The translations under genes were made by a program, and so were the position numbers. The notes under the pieces were generated by a model. That model had not been told where the DNA came from. It saw only the letters and a list, made by a program, of their open reading frames with translations, and ran no database searches. From Dyadobacter jejuensis (GTDB lineage: Bacteria > Bacteroidota > Bacteroidia > Cytophagales > Spirosomataceae), in contig NZ_QGDT01000001.1 in the NCBI RefSeq assembly GCF_003149085.1, positions 868,001-932,000 on the forward strand: 64,000 nucleotides of DNA. The letters are read 5' to 3'. Positions 1 through 9,800 of the stretch are shown piece by piece; the stretch's first letter is position 1, and each line of letters opens with the position of its first letter.

Positions 1-2624
1 AGAAAGAGACTCCCCTTAGTAAGCAGTACAACCAGATTAAGGCCAAATATCCCGGAGCGTTGCTGCTCTTTAGGGTAGGCGATTTCTATGAAACATTCGG
101 CGAAGATGCCATAAGGGCATCCAAAATCCTGGGAATAGTACTTACCAAGCGTAATAATGGAGGAGCCCATGAGGAATTGGCCGGTTTCCCGCATCATTCA
201 CTGGACAACTACCTGCCCAAATTGGTAAGGGCTGGGGAGCGTGTGGCCATTTGCGACCAACTGGAGGATCCGTCTACGGCCAAAGGGATCGTGAAGCGTG
301 GAGTTACCGAACTTGTAACGCCCGGGGTGTCTATGAACGACAACGTGCTGGACCTGCGCCGTAACAATTACTTAGCAGCGGTGCATATTGGTGGCGACGA
401 CTTATACGGTGTAGCCTTCTTGGATATGTCGACTGGGGAGTTTATGACCTCCCAAGGCCATGCCGCCTATGTCGACAAAATGCTGCAAGGGTTCTCTCCT
501 TCGGAGGTGCTCTATTGTAAGAAAAATAAGGCCGAATTCAATAACCTCTTCGGAGGGAAGTTTCATACCTTTCAGCTAGAGGACTGGTGTTTTGGCTATG
601 ACTACGGGTATGAGCAACTTACGACCCACTTTCAGACGACCACGCTCAAAGGCTTTGGGATCGATAATTTGCCCATGGGCATTATTGCCGCTGGCGTTAT
701 CCTGCACTACCTCCGCGAAACGGAGCATCGGGAAGTAGGCCATATTGGCAACGTCACCAGGCTAGAAGAGGAGAAGTATGTATGGCTCGATCGATTTACG
801 ATCCGGAATCTCGAACTGGTGTATCCGCAGCAAGAAGGAGGGGTGCCCCTCATCCAGATCCTAGACCATACCGTAACGCCCATGGGGGCGCGTATGCTCC
901 GAAAATGGGTGGTGCTTCCCCTCAAAGACCGGGCGCCGATAGAGGAAAGGCTGAATACGGTGGCTTATTTCTTAGGAAATCCAGAGCTTCACGAAGGGCT
1001 TATTCACGCCATGAAGCAAATGGGCGACTTAGAGCGGCTGATATCCAAAGTAGCCGTAAGGCGTATCAACCCTCGGGAGCTGGTGCAGCTGAAAAGATCC
1101 CTCAGCCAAATAGGTCCTATCAAAGATCTGCTCAGCCAGCTGCGCAGTAGTGGCGAAATAGACAAATCCAGTACGGTAAAAGCCACCCTGAACCGCTATA
1201 TCGATCAGCTCAATACCTGTAGTTTTTTGGTAGAAAGAATAGAAAAAGAGCTGAGAGACGACGCCCCGATACTGTCCAATCAAGGTAAAATGATACGGTC
1301 GGGGGTCGATGCCGAGCTCGACGAACTTCATGCGATCTCCTACGAAGGCAAGGACTATCTGGTAAAACTGCAAAATCGCGAAATGGAGCGTACGGGCATA
1401 GGATCGTTGAAGATTGCCTATAACCGGGTCTTTGGGTATTATCTGGAAGTAACGCATGCCCATAAGGACAAGGTGCCCTCCGACTGGATTCGTAAACAAA
1501 CCCTTGTCAATGCTGAGCGCTATATTACCCCCGAACTGAAGGAGTATGAAGAGAAAATACTCAATGCTGAGGATAGGATCAATGCCATCGAATTTCGGTT
1601 GTTCAACGATATCGTCCTCACGGCATCCGAATATATTAGCACGATTCAGCAAAACGCCTTCGTTATTTCGACCTTAGATACCCTCAGTTCCTTTGCCACC
1701 GTGGCCAGGAAGCATCATTATACCAAACCGGTATTGACGGAGGGTAAAGAGCTGGACATAAAGGCAGGACGGCATCCGGTGATTGAACAACAATTGCCCG
1801 TAGGAGAGTCCTATATTCCTAACGACCTATATTTGGATGACAATACCCAACAGATCATCATTATTACTGGTCCCAACATGGCGGGTAAGTCTGCCCTTTT
1901 GCGGCAAACAGCCCTTATCGTGCTCATGGCACAGATGGGGAGCTTTGTCCCTGCTAGTGCCGTTACGATGGGTATTGTCGATAAGATTTTTACTCGGGTA
2001 GGGGCTAGCGATAACCTCAGCCGGGGAGAGAGTACTTTTATGGTCGAAATGACCGAGACGGCGAGTATCCTCAACAACCTGAGCGATAGGAGCTTGGTGC
2101 TGATGGATGAAATAGGCCGGGGAACCAGTACCTACGACGGGGTGTCCATAGCTTGGGCCATCACCGAATACCTGCATAGCCAAAAGAAGTTTAAGCCCAA
2201 GACCCTTTTTGCGACGCATTATCATGAATTGAATCAGTTGGCCGACGATTTTCCACGTATTAAAAACTTCAATGTGGCGGTCAAAGAGGTAGATAATAAG
2301 GTGATATTCCTGCGGAAGCTCAAGCCAGGTGGCAGTGCCCATAGTTTTGGTATACACGTGGCGCAGATCGCCGGTATGCCTCAGCCGATCGTGCTTAGGG
2401 CCAGCGAAATCATGCAACATCTCGAGAAGGACCATAAGGCGGAGCATCATAAGAAAAAAATGAAGGAAGTTCCTAAAAATAACTACCAACTGAGTATTTT
2501 CGAGCCCGCCGACCCGCGTATGGAAGAGCTAAAAGAAAAGATCGGGGCGTTGGATGTCAACACCTTATCGCCCATCGAAGCCTTATTGAAGCTGAATGAA
2601 CTTCAAAAGTTACTTCAAAAATAG
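1..2624 (+). CDS. mutS: DNA mismatch repair ATPase MutS (5' end outside window)
   Basis: MutS binds mismatched bases and small loops in DNA and recruits MutL to start methyl-independent or strand-directed repair in the cytoplasm. The frame is open from base 3, upstream of any start, and gives about 873 visible residues, which is close to the usual length, so only a few N-terminal codons are missing. The mismatch-reading Phe-X-Glu motif is in GDFYETF near visible residue 32. The ATPase has a Walker A GPNMAGKS at about 623-630, a Walker B ending in [13 protein letters not shown], and the expected C-terminal clamp and helix-turn-helix region. The permease gene follows after 34 bases on the same strand and may share its transcript. 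Identification is secure. Confidence 0.97.
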   Translation, partial: KETPLSKQYNQIKAKYPGALLLFRVGDFYETFGEDAIRASKILGIVLTKRNNGGAHEELAGFPHHSLDNYLPKLVRAGERVAICDQLEDPSTAKGIVKRGVTELVTPGVSMNDNVLDLRRNNYLAAVHIGGDDLYGVAFLDMSTGEFMTSQGHAAYVDKMLQGFSPSEVLYCKKNKAEFNNLFGGKFHTFQLEDWCFGYDYGYEQLTTHFQTTTLKGFGIDNLPMGIIAAGVILHYLRETEHREVGHIGNVTRLEEEKYVWLDRFTIRNLELVYPQQEGGVPLIQILDHTVTPMGARMLRKWVVLPLKDRAPIEERLNTVAYFLGNPELHEGLIHAMKQMGDLERLISKVAVRRINPRELVQLKRSLSQIGPIKDLLSQLRSSGEIDKSSTVKATLNRYIDQLNTCSFLVERIEKELRDDAPILSNQGKMIRSGVDAELDELHAISYEGKDYLVKLQNREMERTGIGSLKIAYNRVFGYYLEVTHAHKDKVPSDWIRKQTLVNAERYITPELKEYEEKILNAEDRINAIEFRLFNDIVLTASEYISTIQQNAFVISTLDTLSSFATVARKHHYTKPVLTEGKELDIKAGRHPVIEQQLPVGESYIPNDLYLDDNTQQIIIITGPNMAGKSALLRQTALIVLMAQMGSFVPASAVTMGIVDKIFTRVGASDNLSRGESTFMVEMTETASILNNLSDRSLVLMDEIGRGTSTYDGVSIAWAITEYLHSQKKFKPKTLFATHYHELNQLADDFPRIKNFNVAVKEVDNKVIFLRKLKPGGSAHSFGIHVAQIAGMPQPIVLRASEIMQHLEKDHKAEHHKKKMKEVPKNNYQLSIFEPADPRMEELKEKIGALDVNTLSPIEALLKLNELQKLLQK

Positions 2625-2658
2625 AAGTGTAATTATCCTATATCCTTAAATTTTATAA

Positions 2659-3849
2659 ATGAAAAATTCCACCCGATTTCAGTTAATGGCCATGATGTTC
2701 CTCTTATACTTCGTATGGGGATCGTGGTATGGTCAAATGAGTAAGTATATGTTTACTCAGCTAGGGGCTACTGGCCAGCAAGTAGGGAATGCCTATGCCG
2801 CATTTTCGATAGCCATGATCATCGCTCCCTTTTTTGTCGGGATGATCGCCGACCGTTACTTTGCCGCCCAAAAGGTATTGGGGGTACTCAGCCTGGCTGG
2901 AGCAGGCCTACTGTACTTCCTGACGGGTGTTACCGATGCCGACACCTTCTTTTGGGTCATTCTAGCCTATTGTATCACCTTCGCGCCTACCATGGCCCTT
3001 ACCACCTCCATTGCCATGCAGCAGGTGCAGGACTCCGAGAAGGAGTTTCCGGCCATTCGGGTGATGGGAACCGTGGCGTGGATCGTCGTGAGTAATATCA
3101 TTGGGTTCTATGGCTTTGGCGATAACGTCATGATTTTTAAAATTTCGATGGTGACTGCGGCCGTGTTAGGGGTATATTCTTTCTTTTTGCCAAATACCCC
3201 CCCCAAACCGAGTACGAGTACCTCTTTTTCTGACATTTTAGGCCTAGATGCTTTTACCCTGTTTAAGGACCGTTCCTTCGCTATTTTCTTTATCTCTTCC
3301 CTGCTGATCTGTATTCCATTGTCGTTTTATTATGCCATGGCCAACCCATCTTTGACAGATGCTGGAATGACCAACGTAGAAAATAAAATGTCACTGGGCC
3401 AAGCCTCGGAGGTAGTATTTATGCTCCTTATTCCTTTGGCATTTAGAAAGCTTGGTGTAAAGTGGATGCTAATCGTTGGGCTTATTGCATGGATTGTAAG
3501 ATTTATTGGATTTGGCTATGGGGACGTTAACACCGAATGGTTGCTGTATTTGGCCATTATTTTACATGGCGTATGCTATGACTTTTTCTTTGTGACGGGC
3601 CAGATTTATACGGATAGCAAGGCCGGTGAAAAATACCGTTCTTCAGCTCAGGGATTGATCACCATTGCAACCTACGGTATTGGTATGGCTATAGGGTCGT
3701 CATTAGCCGGATTGGTGGCCGACCATTATACCGTGGATGGTATAAAAGATTGGTCGAGCATCTGGATGGTGCCCGCAGGGATATCGGCCATTGTCTTAGT
3801 ACTGTTTATCCTGTTTTTTAAAGACAATAAAGTAAAGGCCGCCAATTAA
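2659..3849 (+). CDS. MFS permease, nucleoside:H+ symporter family
   Basis: This is a 396-residue inner-membrane carrier with about 12 hydrophobic segments. The N-terminal WGSWYGQM stretch, the short loop after helix 2 (GMIADRYF) and the overall length match the NupG/XapB-type nucleoside:H+ symporters, which Bacteroidota carry in several copies. Nucleoside uptake is therefore the family-based guess; the substrate cannot be read from the sequence. The ATG lies 34 bases after the mutS stop. The gene ends before a strong bidirectional terminator shared with the converging RRM gene. Confidence 0.85.
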   Translation: MKNSTRFQLMAMMFLLYFVWGSWYGQMSKYMFTQLGATGQQVGNAYAAFSIAMIIAPFFVGMIADRYFAAQKVLGVLSLAGAGLLYFLTGVTDADTFFWVILAYCITFAPTMALTTSIAMQQVQDSEKEFPAIRVMGTVAWIVVSNIIGFYGFGDNVMIFKISMVTAAVLGVYSFFLPNTPPKPSTSTSFSDILGLDAFTLFKDRSFAIFFISSLLICIPLSFYYAMANPSLTDAGMTNVENKMSLGQASEVVFMLLIPLAFRKLGVKWMLIVGLIAWIVRFIGFGYGDVNTEWLLYLAIILHGVCYDFFFVTGQIYTDSKAGEKYRSSAQGLITIATYGIGMAIGSSLAGLVADHYTVDGIKDWSSIWMVPAGISAIVLVLFILFFKDNKVKAAN

Positions 3850-3967
3850 GGAAAAGGTCAATAACCGCTGTCGGTCAATACTTCTGGTGCCTCCGCTAGT
3901 GGTTATATGGGTCCTGTTATTGGAATGAGGACCCGGCCAAGCATACCTATCGAAGGTAAAGGAGCCT

Positions 3968-4016
3968 AAACAAACAGAACCGACTGAAGCCTTGCTCCGG
4001 TCGGTTCTGTTTGTTT
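3968..4016. terminator. Bidirectional intrinsic terminator
   Basis: A perfect 16-bp inverted repeat (3968-3983 with 4001-4016) has an A-rich start on one side and a T-rich end on the other. It sits between the converging permease (+) and RRM (-) genes, so it can end transcription from both directions. Confidence 0.85.
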
Positions 4017-4029
4017 ATAGCTATAAAGA

Positions 4030-4545
4030 TTAGTACCAGTCGTCGTTAAAGTCGGTATTACGACCACGACGAGAGTCACCTCTTTTTGAACCCATATTTT
4101 TCTTGCCTTCTCCACGGCCTTTGCCATAGTCTTTGTAACGGCTGCCACCTGCAGGCTTATCGGCGTCGCGAAAGACGCGTTCACCACGTTTTTCCTCGCT
4201 TGAAGCCCCAAAATCGGTGTTTCTTTCCGTGCTGGAAGGGGTGTAGCGATCGCCAGAAGATGTAGGCCTAGGATTGGGGCGAGCGGGCCTAGGAGCACTG
4301 GCCTCTCTTTTCTGCGCCTCATTGACAACAAGGGGACGACCATGCATTTCCGCGCCATTGAGCTGGCTGATTGCGAATCGGGCCTGCTCCTCGTCGGGCA
4401 TTTCTACGAAACCAAAGCCTTTGCTTTGGCGGGTAATCTTATCGATAATGATTTTTGCGGAGTTTACCTCTCCGTACTTTTCAAAAGCTTCCCGCAGCTC
4501 GCTCTCTTTAAGTTTAAAAGAAAGACTCCCTACAAAAATGTCCAT
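4030..4545 (-). CDS. Single-RRM RNA-binding protein with basic Arg/Gly/Ser tail
   Basis: The 171-residue protein starts with one RNA-recognition motif: RNP2 is IFVGSL (residues 3-8) and RNP1 is KGFGFVEM (42-49), both with the aromatic residues that stack on RNA bases. Residues from about 80 to the end are low-complexity and basic, rich in Arg, Gly, Ser and Pro, as in the small cold-inducible RRM proteins of cyanobacteria and Bacteroidota. A role as an RNA chaperone in cold or stress is inferred from that family. A TATCTTTG -7 element lies about 38 bases upstream of the start. Confidence 0.93.
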   Translation of the reverse strand: MDIFVGSLSFKLKESELREAFEKYGEVNSAKIIIDKITRQSKGFGFVEMPDEEQARFAISQLNGAEMHGRPLVVNEAQKREASAPRPARPNPRPTSSGDRYTPSSTERNTDFGASSEEKRGERVFRDADKPAGGSRYKDYGKGRGEGKKNMGSKRGDSRRGRNTDFNDDWY

Positions 4546-4582
4546 ACAAAACGCCAGTTTGATTGTTTTAGATTGTGAGATA

Positions 4583-4590
4583 CAAAGATA
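4583..4590 (-). promoter_or_regulatory. Putative -7 element (TATCTTTG) for the RRM gene
   Basis: The site matches the Bacteroidota -7 consensus TANNTTTG and would give a leader of roughly 30 bases for the RRM gene. No clear TTTG is seen at the -33 position, so this is a moderate call. Confidence 0.4.
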
Positions 4591-4591
4591 T

Positions 4592-5425
4592 TTATTTAAG
4601 CTGGTAAGCTACCACACTGTTTTTCATAAAAGTGGGTACATATACTATTTTTTTACGATTGTCGTAACCAATGTCCGCTGCATTGATCTTTTCGGCACTG
4701 GTGTCGAGTATTTTATTGATGGTCCCATCACTTTTTACGGTGTAGACAGTCCCGGTCCAGCAGCTCACCAGATATTCTCCAGGTTTTATTTCTTGAATAC
4801 CATCGGTGCTGGGTTCCATTCCTTCCGCTACGATGGTCAGGTTAGTCGCTCCAGAAAGTCTTTTTAGTACGCCGTTGTCAGCAATGAGTAGATCGGTGCC
4901 TAAGGCCAATAATCCATTGGGCCTGGTCAGGTTTTCGTGGTAGGTCGTGACCACCCCATCCTGCATTTTGTAAATCTTTTTGGTCTGGGTGTCTGTCACG
5001 TATATTGCTCCTTTGGCATCTATGGTCAGATCGTTGAGGAATTTGGCTCCTTCTATCGGGTGCTTTTTAATAATTTCCCCCGTCTTGGTATGGATCTCAA
5101 CGATCTCGTCTAGATCGGCCACATAGAGGCTGTAACCCATTTTGCCCATGCCCTTGGGGGCGTTCAGGCCCGACACCCAATTATTGTCAATAATATTGCC
5201 CTTAAGGTCGACTTTCCCTATGCTACCTTGCCCATCTTTTTCGGAAGCCTTACCATCTATATTGGACACATAGAGTAATTTGTCTTTTGCACTAAATAGC
5301 ACCGATTCGGGTATGGGGAGCTCGGCCTTGGTTTCCCATAGCTTGGTGAGTTGCCGCTGTGCTTGTACGCAGGTACTAGAAACCCATAGCGTAACTAAGC
5401 TGAAAAAGACGTAACGAAGCTTCAT
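4592..5425 (-). CDS. Secreted SMP-30/gluconolactonase-like beta-propeller protein
   Basis: The 277-residue product begins with a clear signal peptide (cleavage probable after VQA near residue 22). It then shows repeated beta-propeller blades of the NHL / SMP-30 (LRE) type, for example the YVTDTQTKKIYKM and LLIADNGVLKRL segments. The family includes lactonases and proteins of unknown role, so an enzymatic assignment is not safe; export to the periplasm is well supported. The gene lies upstream of the RRM gene on the same strand, but the RRM gene appears to have its own promoter. Confidence 0.75.
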   Translation of the reverse strand: MKLRYVFFSLVTLWVSSTCVQAQRQLTKLWETKAELPIPESVLFSAKDKLLYVSNIDGKASEKDGQGSIGKVDLKGNIIDNNWVSGLNAPKGMGKMGYSLYVADLDEIVEIHTKTGEIIKKHPIEGAKFLNDLTIDAKGAIYVTDTQTKKIYKMQDGVVTTYHENLTRPNGLLALGTDLLIADNGVLKRLSGATNLTIVAEGMEPSTDGIQEIKPGEYLVSCWTGTVYTVKSDGTINKILDTSAEKINAADIGYDNRKKIVYVPTFMKNSVVAYQLK

Positions 5426-5485
5426 AAGAAGTGTTATTGTAAAAATATTTGACCTGAACTTCTGAAATTGTACATTTTAACTAAC

Positions 5486-5493
5486 CAAATTTA
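5486..5493 (-). promoter_or_regulatory. Putative -7 element (TAAATTTG) for the SMP-30-like gene
   Basis: This matches TANNTTTG on the minus strand about 60 bases before the SMP-30-like start codon, in an AT-rich stretch. No convincing -33 TTTG is seen. Confidence 0.3.
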
Positions 5494-5810
5494 GTAAAAA
5501 AATGGCCTCGAATATTTATAGATATATTTTATTTTTTTTTAAAAAGTTCATATCCATCCATGCAAGCTAAGGATTGATATCGCCCGATAGGCTAAGGAGG
5601 GTAGGAATGGGCTCCTAAATGAAAACGATAGATCCTCCATTTTTTAATTTGATGGTAACCTAAAGAAACCAAATACTTGATAGTCAAATAGGTAGTTCCA
5701 TTTTGTTTGAAGCTATGATATAAAGCAAGTTCAATGCTTTTTCTTGGTTTAGTAACTTCACTTCAGCCTCACTCCATGATGGATTCGAACCAGAGCAGAC
5801 TCAATCCCAA
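5494..5810. other. AT-rich non-coding stretch, nothing recognised
   Basis: There is no plausible gene here. It contains poly-T/poly-A runs near 5527-5545 and leads into the GC-rich repeat array that starts at 5811. It probably includes the left boundary of the inserted repeat/GIY-YIG module, but no terminal repeat or target duplication could be identified by eye. Confidence 0.5.
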
Positions 5811-5996
5811 CGCCACTGCCGATGCCTGAGCGGAGTCGAAGGCAGAAGGCGAAGGCAAAAGCAAAAGGTAGTTTTGTAGTATTGCTGGTTTCGACTCCGC
5901 TGGTTTCGGCTCCGTTCAACCGGCGGGTAGGTGCCGATGCCTGAGCGAAGTCGAAGGCGAAGGCGAAGGCAGAAGGCGGAAGGCAAAGGCAACAAT
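5811..5996. repeat. Left REP-like array beside the GIY-YIG gene
   Basis: The array is built of two inverted modules. Module A is GCCTGAGCGGAGTCGAAGGC (5824-5843; variant at 5939-5958), followed by a purine run of AAGGC/AAAAGC units. Module B is the 15-mer CTGGTTTCGNCTCCG repeated twice (5885-5914) and closed by TTCAACCGGCGGG. The cores of A (GAGCGGAGTCGAA) and B (TTCGACTCCGCTC) are reverse complements, so A and B can pair into long hairpins. Bases 5811-5844 are identical to 6480-6513 in the right array. The array ends about 24 bases before the GIY-YIG start codon. Confidence 0.85.
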
Positions 5997-6019
5997 GTCC
6001 CCATACAAAATTAAAGCCT

Positions 6020-6326
6020 ATGAAAGGATATATGTACATATTGAAGTGCGCTGACGAGAGCTATTATACTGGCAGTACCAATAATTTAGAGCTGCGTTTT
6101 CAGCAACACCAAAATGGTGAAGGCGCCAATCATACAAAAAAAACATCTGCCTGTTGAACTTGTTTACTATGAGGAATTTAGCAGAATAGATGAAGCCTAT
6201 TATAGGGAGAAACAGGTGCAAGGTTGGAGTAGAAAAAAGAAAGAAGCACTAATAAAAAATCGCCCCGATAATCTTCACTTATTATCCGTATGTCAAAATA
6301 TAACACATTCTAAAAATAAAAAATAG
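6020..6326 (+). pseudogene. GIY-YIG nuclease-domain protein, frameshifted at an A8 run
   Basis: Reading from ATG 6020 gives MKGYMYILKCADESYYTGST, which matches the GIY-YIG core (Y-M-Y and Y-Y-T-G), then NHTKK and a stop shortly after. From 6144 a different frame gives HLPVELVYYEEF...EAYYREKQVQGW, which is the second half of the same small UvrC-type single-domain nuclease family. The two halves join exactly if one A is removed from the 8-A run at 6136-6143. The full product would be about 100 residues, the normal family length. It is either a decayed gene, a sequencing error in a homopolymer, or a gene read by slippage. Both sides are flanked by REP-like arrays. Confidence 0.8.
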
Positions 6327-6364
6327 CCAAATGCTGCCACTGGGTACCGTTGGTTTTGGTATTG

Positions 6365-6720
6365 CTGGTTTCGGCTCCGCTGGTTTCGACTCCGCTCAAC
6401 CGGCGGGCGGGTAGGTGGCGGGTGTTAGTGATGCTGGTTTCGACTCCGCTCAACCGGCGGGTGGCGGTGCCTGAGCTGACGCCACTGCCGATGCCTGAGC
6501 GGAGTCGAAGGCAAAGGCAAAAGCAAAAGCAAAAGGTAGTTTTGTCGCATTGCTGGTTTCGGCTCCGCTGGTTTCGGCTCCGCTGGTTTCGACTCCGCTC
6601 AACCGGTGGGCGGGTGGGTGGCGGATGGGTAACGTTGCCTGTGCCGATGCCACAGCCGACGCCACAGCCGTTGCCTGACTCGTTGCCTGAGCGGAGTCGA
6701 AGGCAGAAGGCAAAGGCAGC
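6365..6720. repeat. Right REP-like array beside the GIY-YIG gene
   Basis: The array contains three B modules of CTGGTTTCGNCTCCG 15-mers: two units at 6365-6394, one at 6434-6448 and three at 6553-6597, each closed by CTCAACCGGNGGG. It also has two A modules GCCTGAGCGGAGTCGAAGGC (6493-6512, 6685-6704) with the same purine run and GGTAGTTTTGT linker as on the left. The copy number of the 15-mer varies from one to three, which suggests slippage or recombination. The array is open in several frames, but the predicted peptides are only repeat translations. Confidence 0.85.
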
Positions 6721-6736
6721 CCCCCTACCAAATAAA

Positions 6737-6784
6737 AAACCCGAAAGCCTGATCGGAAACTATTCGGATCAGGCTTTCGGGTTT
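6737..6784 (-). terminator. Intrinsic terminator of the DUF1080 gene
   Basis: A perfect 18-bp stem (6737-6754 with 6767-6784) and a 12-base loop are followed on the minus strand by a T-rich run. It lies 18 bases past the stop codon of the DUF1080 gene. Confidence 0.85.
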
Positions 6785-6802
6785 ATAATTCGGCTTACGG
6801 GC

Positions 6803-9800
6803 TTATTTTTTTCCTTTAGCTTTTTTGCCTTTTTTACCGCTTTCGACAGGTGCCTCGGCAGATGCTTTGGCTAGGTCGAGTATTCTGATGTTTTTAAAGC
6901 GTAGTGGGTTGCCATGGCCTAGGTAGCCGATATGCCCGCTGGTACGCTGTAGGCCAGGGTGGTCGCGGTGATCGGCGGTGCCGTTTTTGCTGGCTTCGGC
7001 TAGGTCACCATCCAGTATTACCGTACCATTCAGAGTCACTTTTACATGTGAGCCTTTAAGATAGACCTCCTGGTAGTTCCATTCGCCCACTGGTTTTAGG
7101 TAGCCTCTTTTGGCGGGGATGATCCCATAAGCCGAACCGTGGTATTGATATTCTTTAAGATTTTTGTAGATATCGGCATCGTTGTCCAAGATCTGCAACT
7201 CCGTTCCTACATAGGCAGCATCGCCAGTGAGCGGAGCGCGAATCCCTAGGCCATTATTAGCGCCAGGGGTCAACTGGAATTCGAAGCGATAAACAAAATC
7301 GCTGTATTCGTCTTTGGTATACAAGTTGCCGCTACCTCCCCGAGTAGGGTCGATGACGAGCTCCCCATTCTCAATAAAATAGTCGGTTTTGTTACCTATC
7401 CATTCGTGCATATTGGTGCCGTCGAAAAGGACTTTATAACCCGCTTTTTGCTCCTCGGCTGTCAGCTGATAGGGCTCAGGGCGAGGGATCTCGCGGATAT
7501 AGATGTCGCGGTAGGCCACTTCCGTGCCATGGGCCTGCAGCTCTATTTGTTCCTTAGCGAAAATAGGTAGGGAACGATCCCAGTAGTTTTCCAGGGTAAC
7601 GTTATTGACTACGTTGATGCCGTTAAGGTCAACCGAGACCCGGTCGCCTACCATGGTGATATGGAAGGTGTTCCATTCGCCTATGGCGTTGTCGGCCACC
7701 TGGGAGGGTTTGCTAGGGTGCTTTTGGTTGTTATAAAGCCCACCAGAGCCTACTTGGGCTCCTACCGATACCCTAGACGTATCCCAGATCTGTACTTGAG
7801 GGGTTCCTCGTAGGTAGATGCCCGCATCCCCTTCTTTCTGGATTTTCCAGTCCACATACATTTCAAAGTCTCCATATTCCTTGATAGTACAGAGGTTATC
7901 TCCATGGCCAGTAAATACCAGTTCACCATTTTTGGCTACCCAGTCTTTCATGGCCTGTTGGTCGGCTATTTTCTGTTTATAGGCCAGGGTGTCGGCCGAC
8001 ATTTGGTTGCGCTTAATGGGGTTAGCCACGAGGCCTTTCCATCCGGTAAGGTCTTGGCCATTAAATAGGGAGACGAAGCCTTCGCCTTCGGGCATTTCTG
8101 CCAGATGTTTCCGGATCTGTGCCTTTTGGTATTCACTTTCATTTCCGGTTAGCAGTGCTAGAGATTTGTTTAGTAGACTGCGCACTTCAGTACCATAGAA
8201 CTCCTTGTTGGCGAGTATGGTCATGATCACCGCCTGAGCCGCCGCTTGTTGAAGTTCGGCATCGTCGAGATACTGGCCGGCAAACACCATGGCGTTAAAA
8301 GTTCTGGTACGGCCAATCTCCTGGAGGATCATCGTTTTTTGAGCCTTCGTTTTTGCAATGTTCATGGCTTCTCGGAGCATGATCACCTTGTTAGCACGGG
8401 TGCTAGTCGACTTTTTGATAGCCGACACATAGCCCGCTAAAGCGGCTTGTAGCTCCTGGCTGTCGTTGGTGTTTTGGCCAATACGGAGGAGTTCAATAGC
8501 GGCACTGCCATCGGTCCAATGGGAGAGGGCGTCAATGGCCGTTTTTTTGGTAGCGGCATCTCCATTGGTATAAGCCTTTGCTACGGCTTCAAGGGCCTGG
8601 CTTCCCCCAATAGCTGCTAGCACTTCTAGGTAATTGGCTTGTGCCGCCTTGGGAGCTGAGGCCATTTGGGTCAGGATTTTGCTACTCTGGTCGGCCGTTG
8701 ACCCTGTTTTCTTAATTGCTAAGGCAATGGCCTGCTGTACGTTGTTCAGTTCGGAAGCGCTGGCAGCGGTGTTGGCCAAGGCGTAGAGCTGTGGCAAATC
8801 ACTGGCAGTGGTCAGCGAGGGTAGCGCTTCATAAGCGGCAGCCTTCACGTCGGCGTCTGTACTGGTGAGTAGTTTGGAAACGGTGGGCAAGCTGGCGTTG
8901 GCCGATCGTCCCGCCAAAACGGCGATGGCCGCTGGCTGAGCAGAGGCGGGCAATTGGGGGAGAGCGCTGGCTAGCTGATTCACCATATCGGTGCCTTGCA
9001 TGGTCTGTAGGGTCGACTGGATGGTGGCAATTTCGGCTGCGTCGCCGGTTTTTAGTAGGGGAATCAATTGTCCTACTACCGACTCACCGCCAATTTTCCC
9101 GGCTGCCCATATCGCCGCCATTTTCAAGGAGGTATTTTTAGAGGCCATGGATTTCAGTACCACCGGTAGGGCATCTTGAGACGCCGAAGCGCCAAGCATC
9201 CGGATTACCTCGGCCTGCACCTCTGGCTTGGCCTTTTTCATGGCCTTAAGCCAGGAGGTGCTTCCGGAGCTCAGGGTGTATTTTTGTCCTAGTTTAAGGG
9301 CTGCTGCCCGGTATTGGGCATCGTCACTTTTTATGGCGGTGGTAAGGATAGGCGTGGCGCCATCCTTTTTGCTGTCGGCGTACACCTTCAATGCTGCCGA
9401 TCGGGTGGCAGTGGGTATCGCATTTGTACCGGCCTTGATCAATGTTAATGCGGCTTTTTCTGCTATATCGGCCGAGCCATTCCGGCTTAAACGGGCCAGG
9501 TATTTCAGGTATACTGCGGTAGCATCCGACTCGTTGTATCCGAAGCCTACCGCTTTGGCAGCACCTTGTAAGGTGGCCATCGACGAAGGAGAGGCGATTT
9601 CGGATAGGGCGAAGAGACTGATCTTACGAAGGGTCTCGTCCGAGCTTGTGGCATTTTTTTCTATGGCTGGTGCAGCCGAAACGATCTTAGCTTCTCCCAG
9701 TGCCTCGGTAATAGCCAATAGTCCTTCCCCCTTGGCAGTGGCAAAACCTTCTAGCAAGGCGCTACCCGCTTGTTCGGTGCCTATACGGGCGAGTGCTCTG

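Noticed and set aside
1029..1652. 207-codon antisense frame in mutS, and a 220-codon one at 1827-2489
   Set aside because: Both lie wholly inside the conserved mutS coding region and have no homology-like motifs.
4274..4867. 197-codon plus-strand frame across the RRM and SMP-30-like genes
   Set aside because: It runs antisense to two well-supported genes and across their intergenic promoter; composition is not protein-like.
6365..6720. Possible CRISPR array from the regular repeats
   Set aside because: The units are short 15-mers directly in tandem or inverted modules, without unique spacers of constant length and without cas genes.
6350..6874. Plus-strand open frame of 174 codons across the right repeat array, and minus-strand frames at 6450-6731 and 5758-6039
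   Set aside because: They translate the REP-like repeats (Gly-Phe-Ser-Ala or Ala-Phe-Ala-Phe runs), have no start context and overlap the real terminator and DUF1080 gene. The absence of stops is a by-product of the repeat composition.
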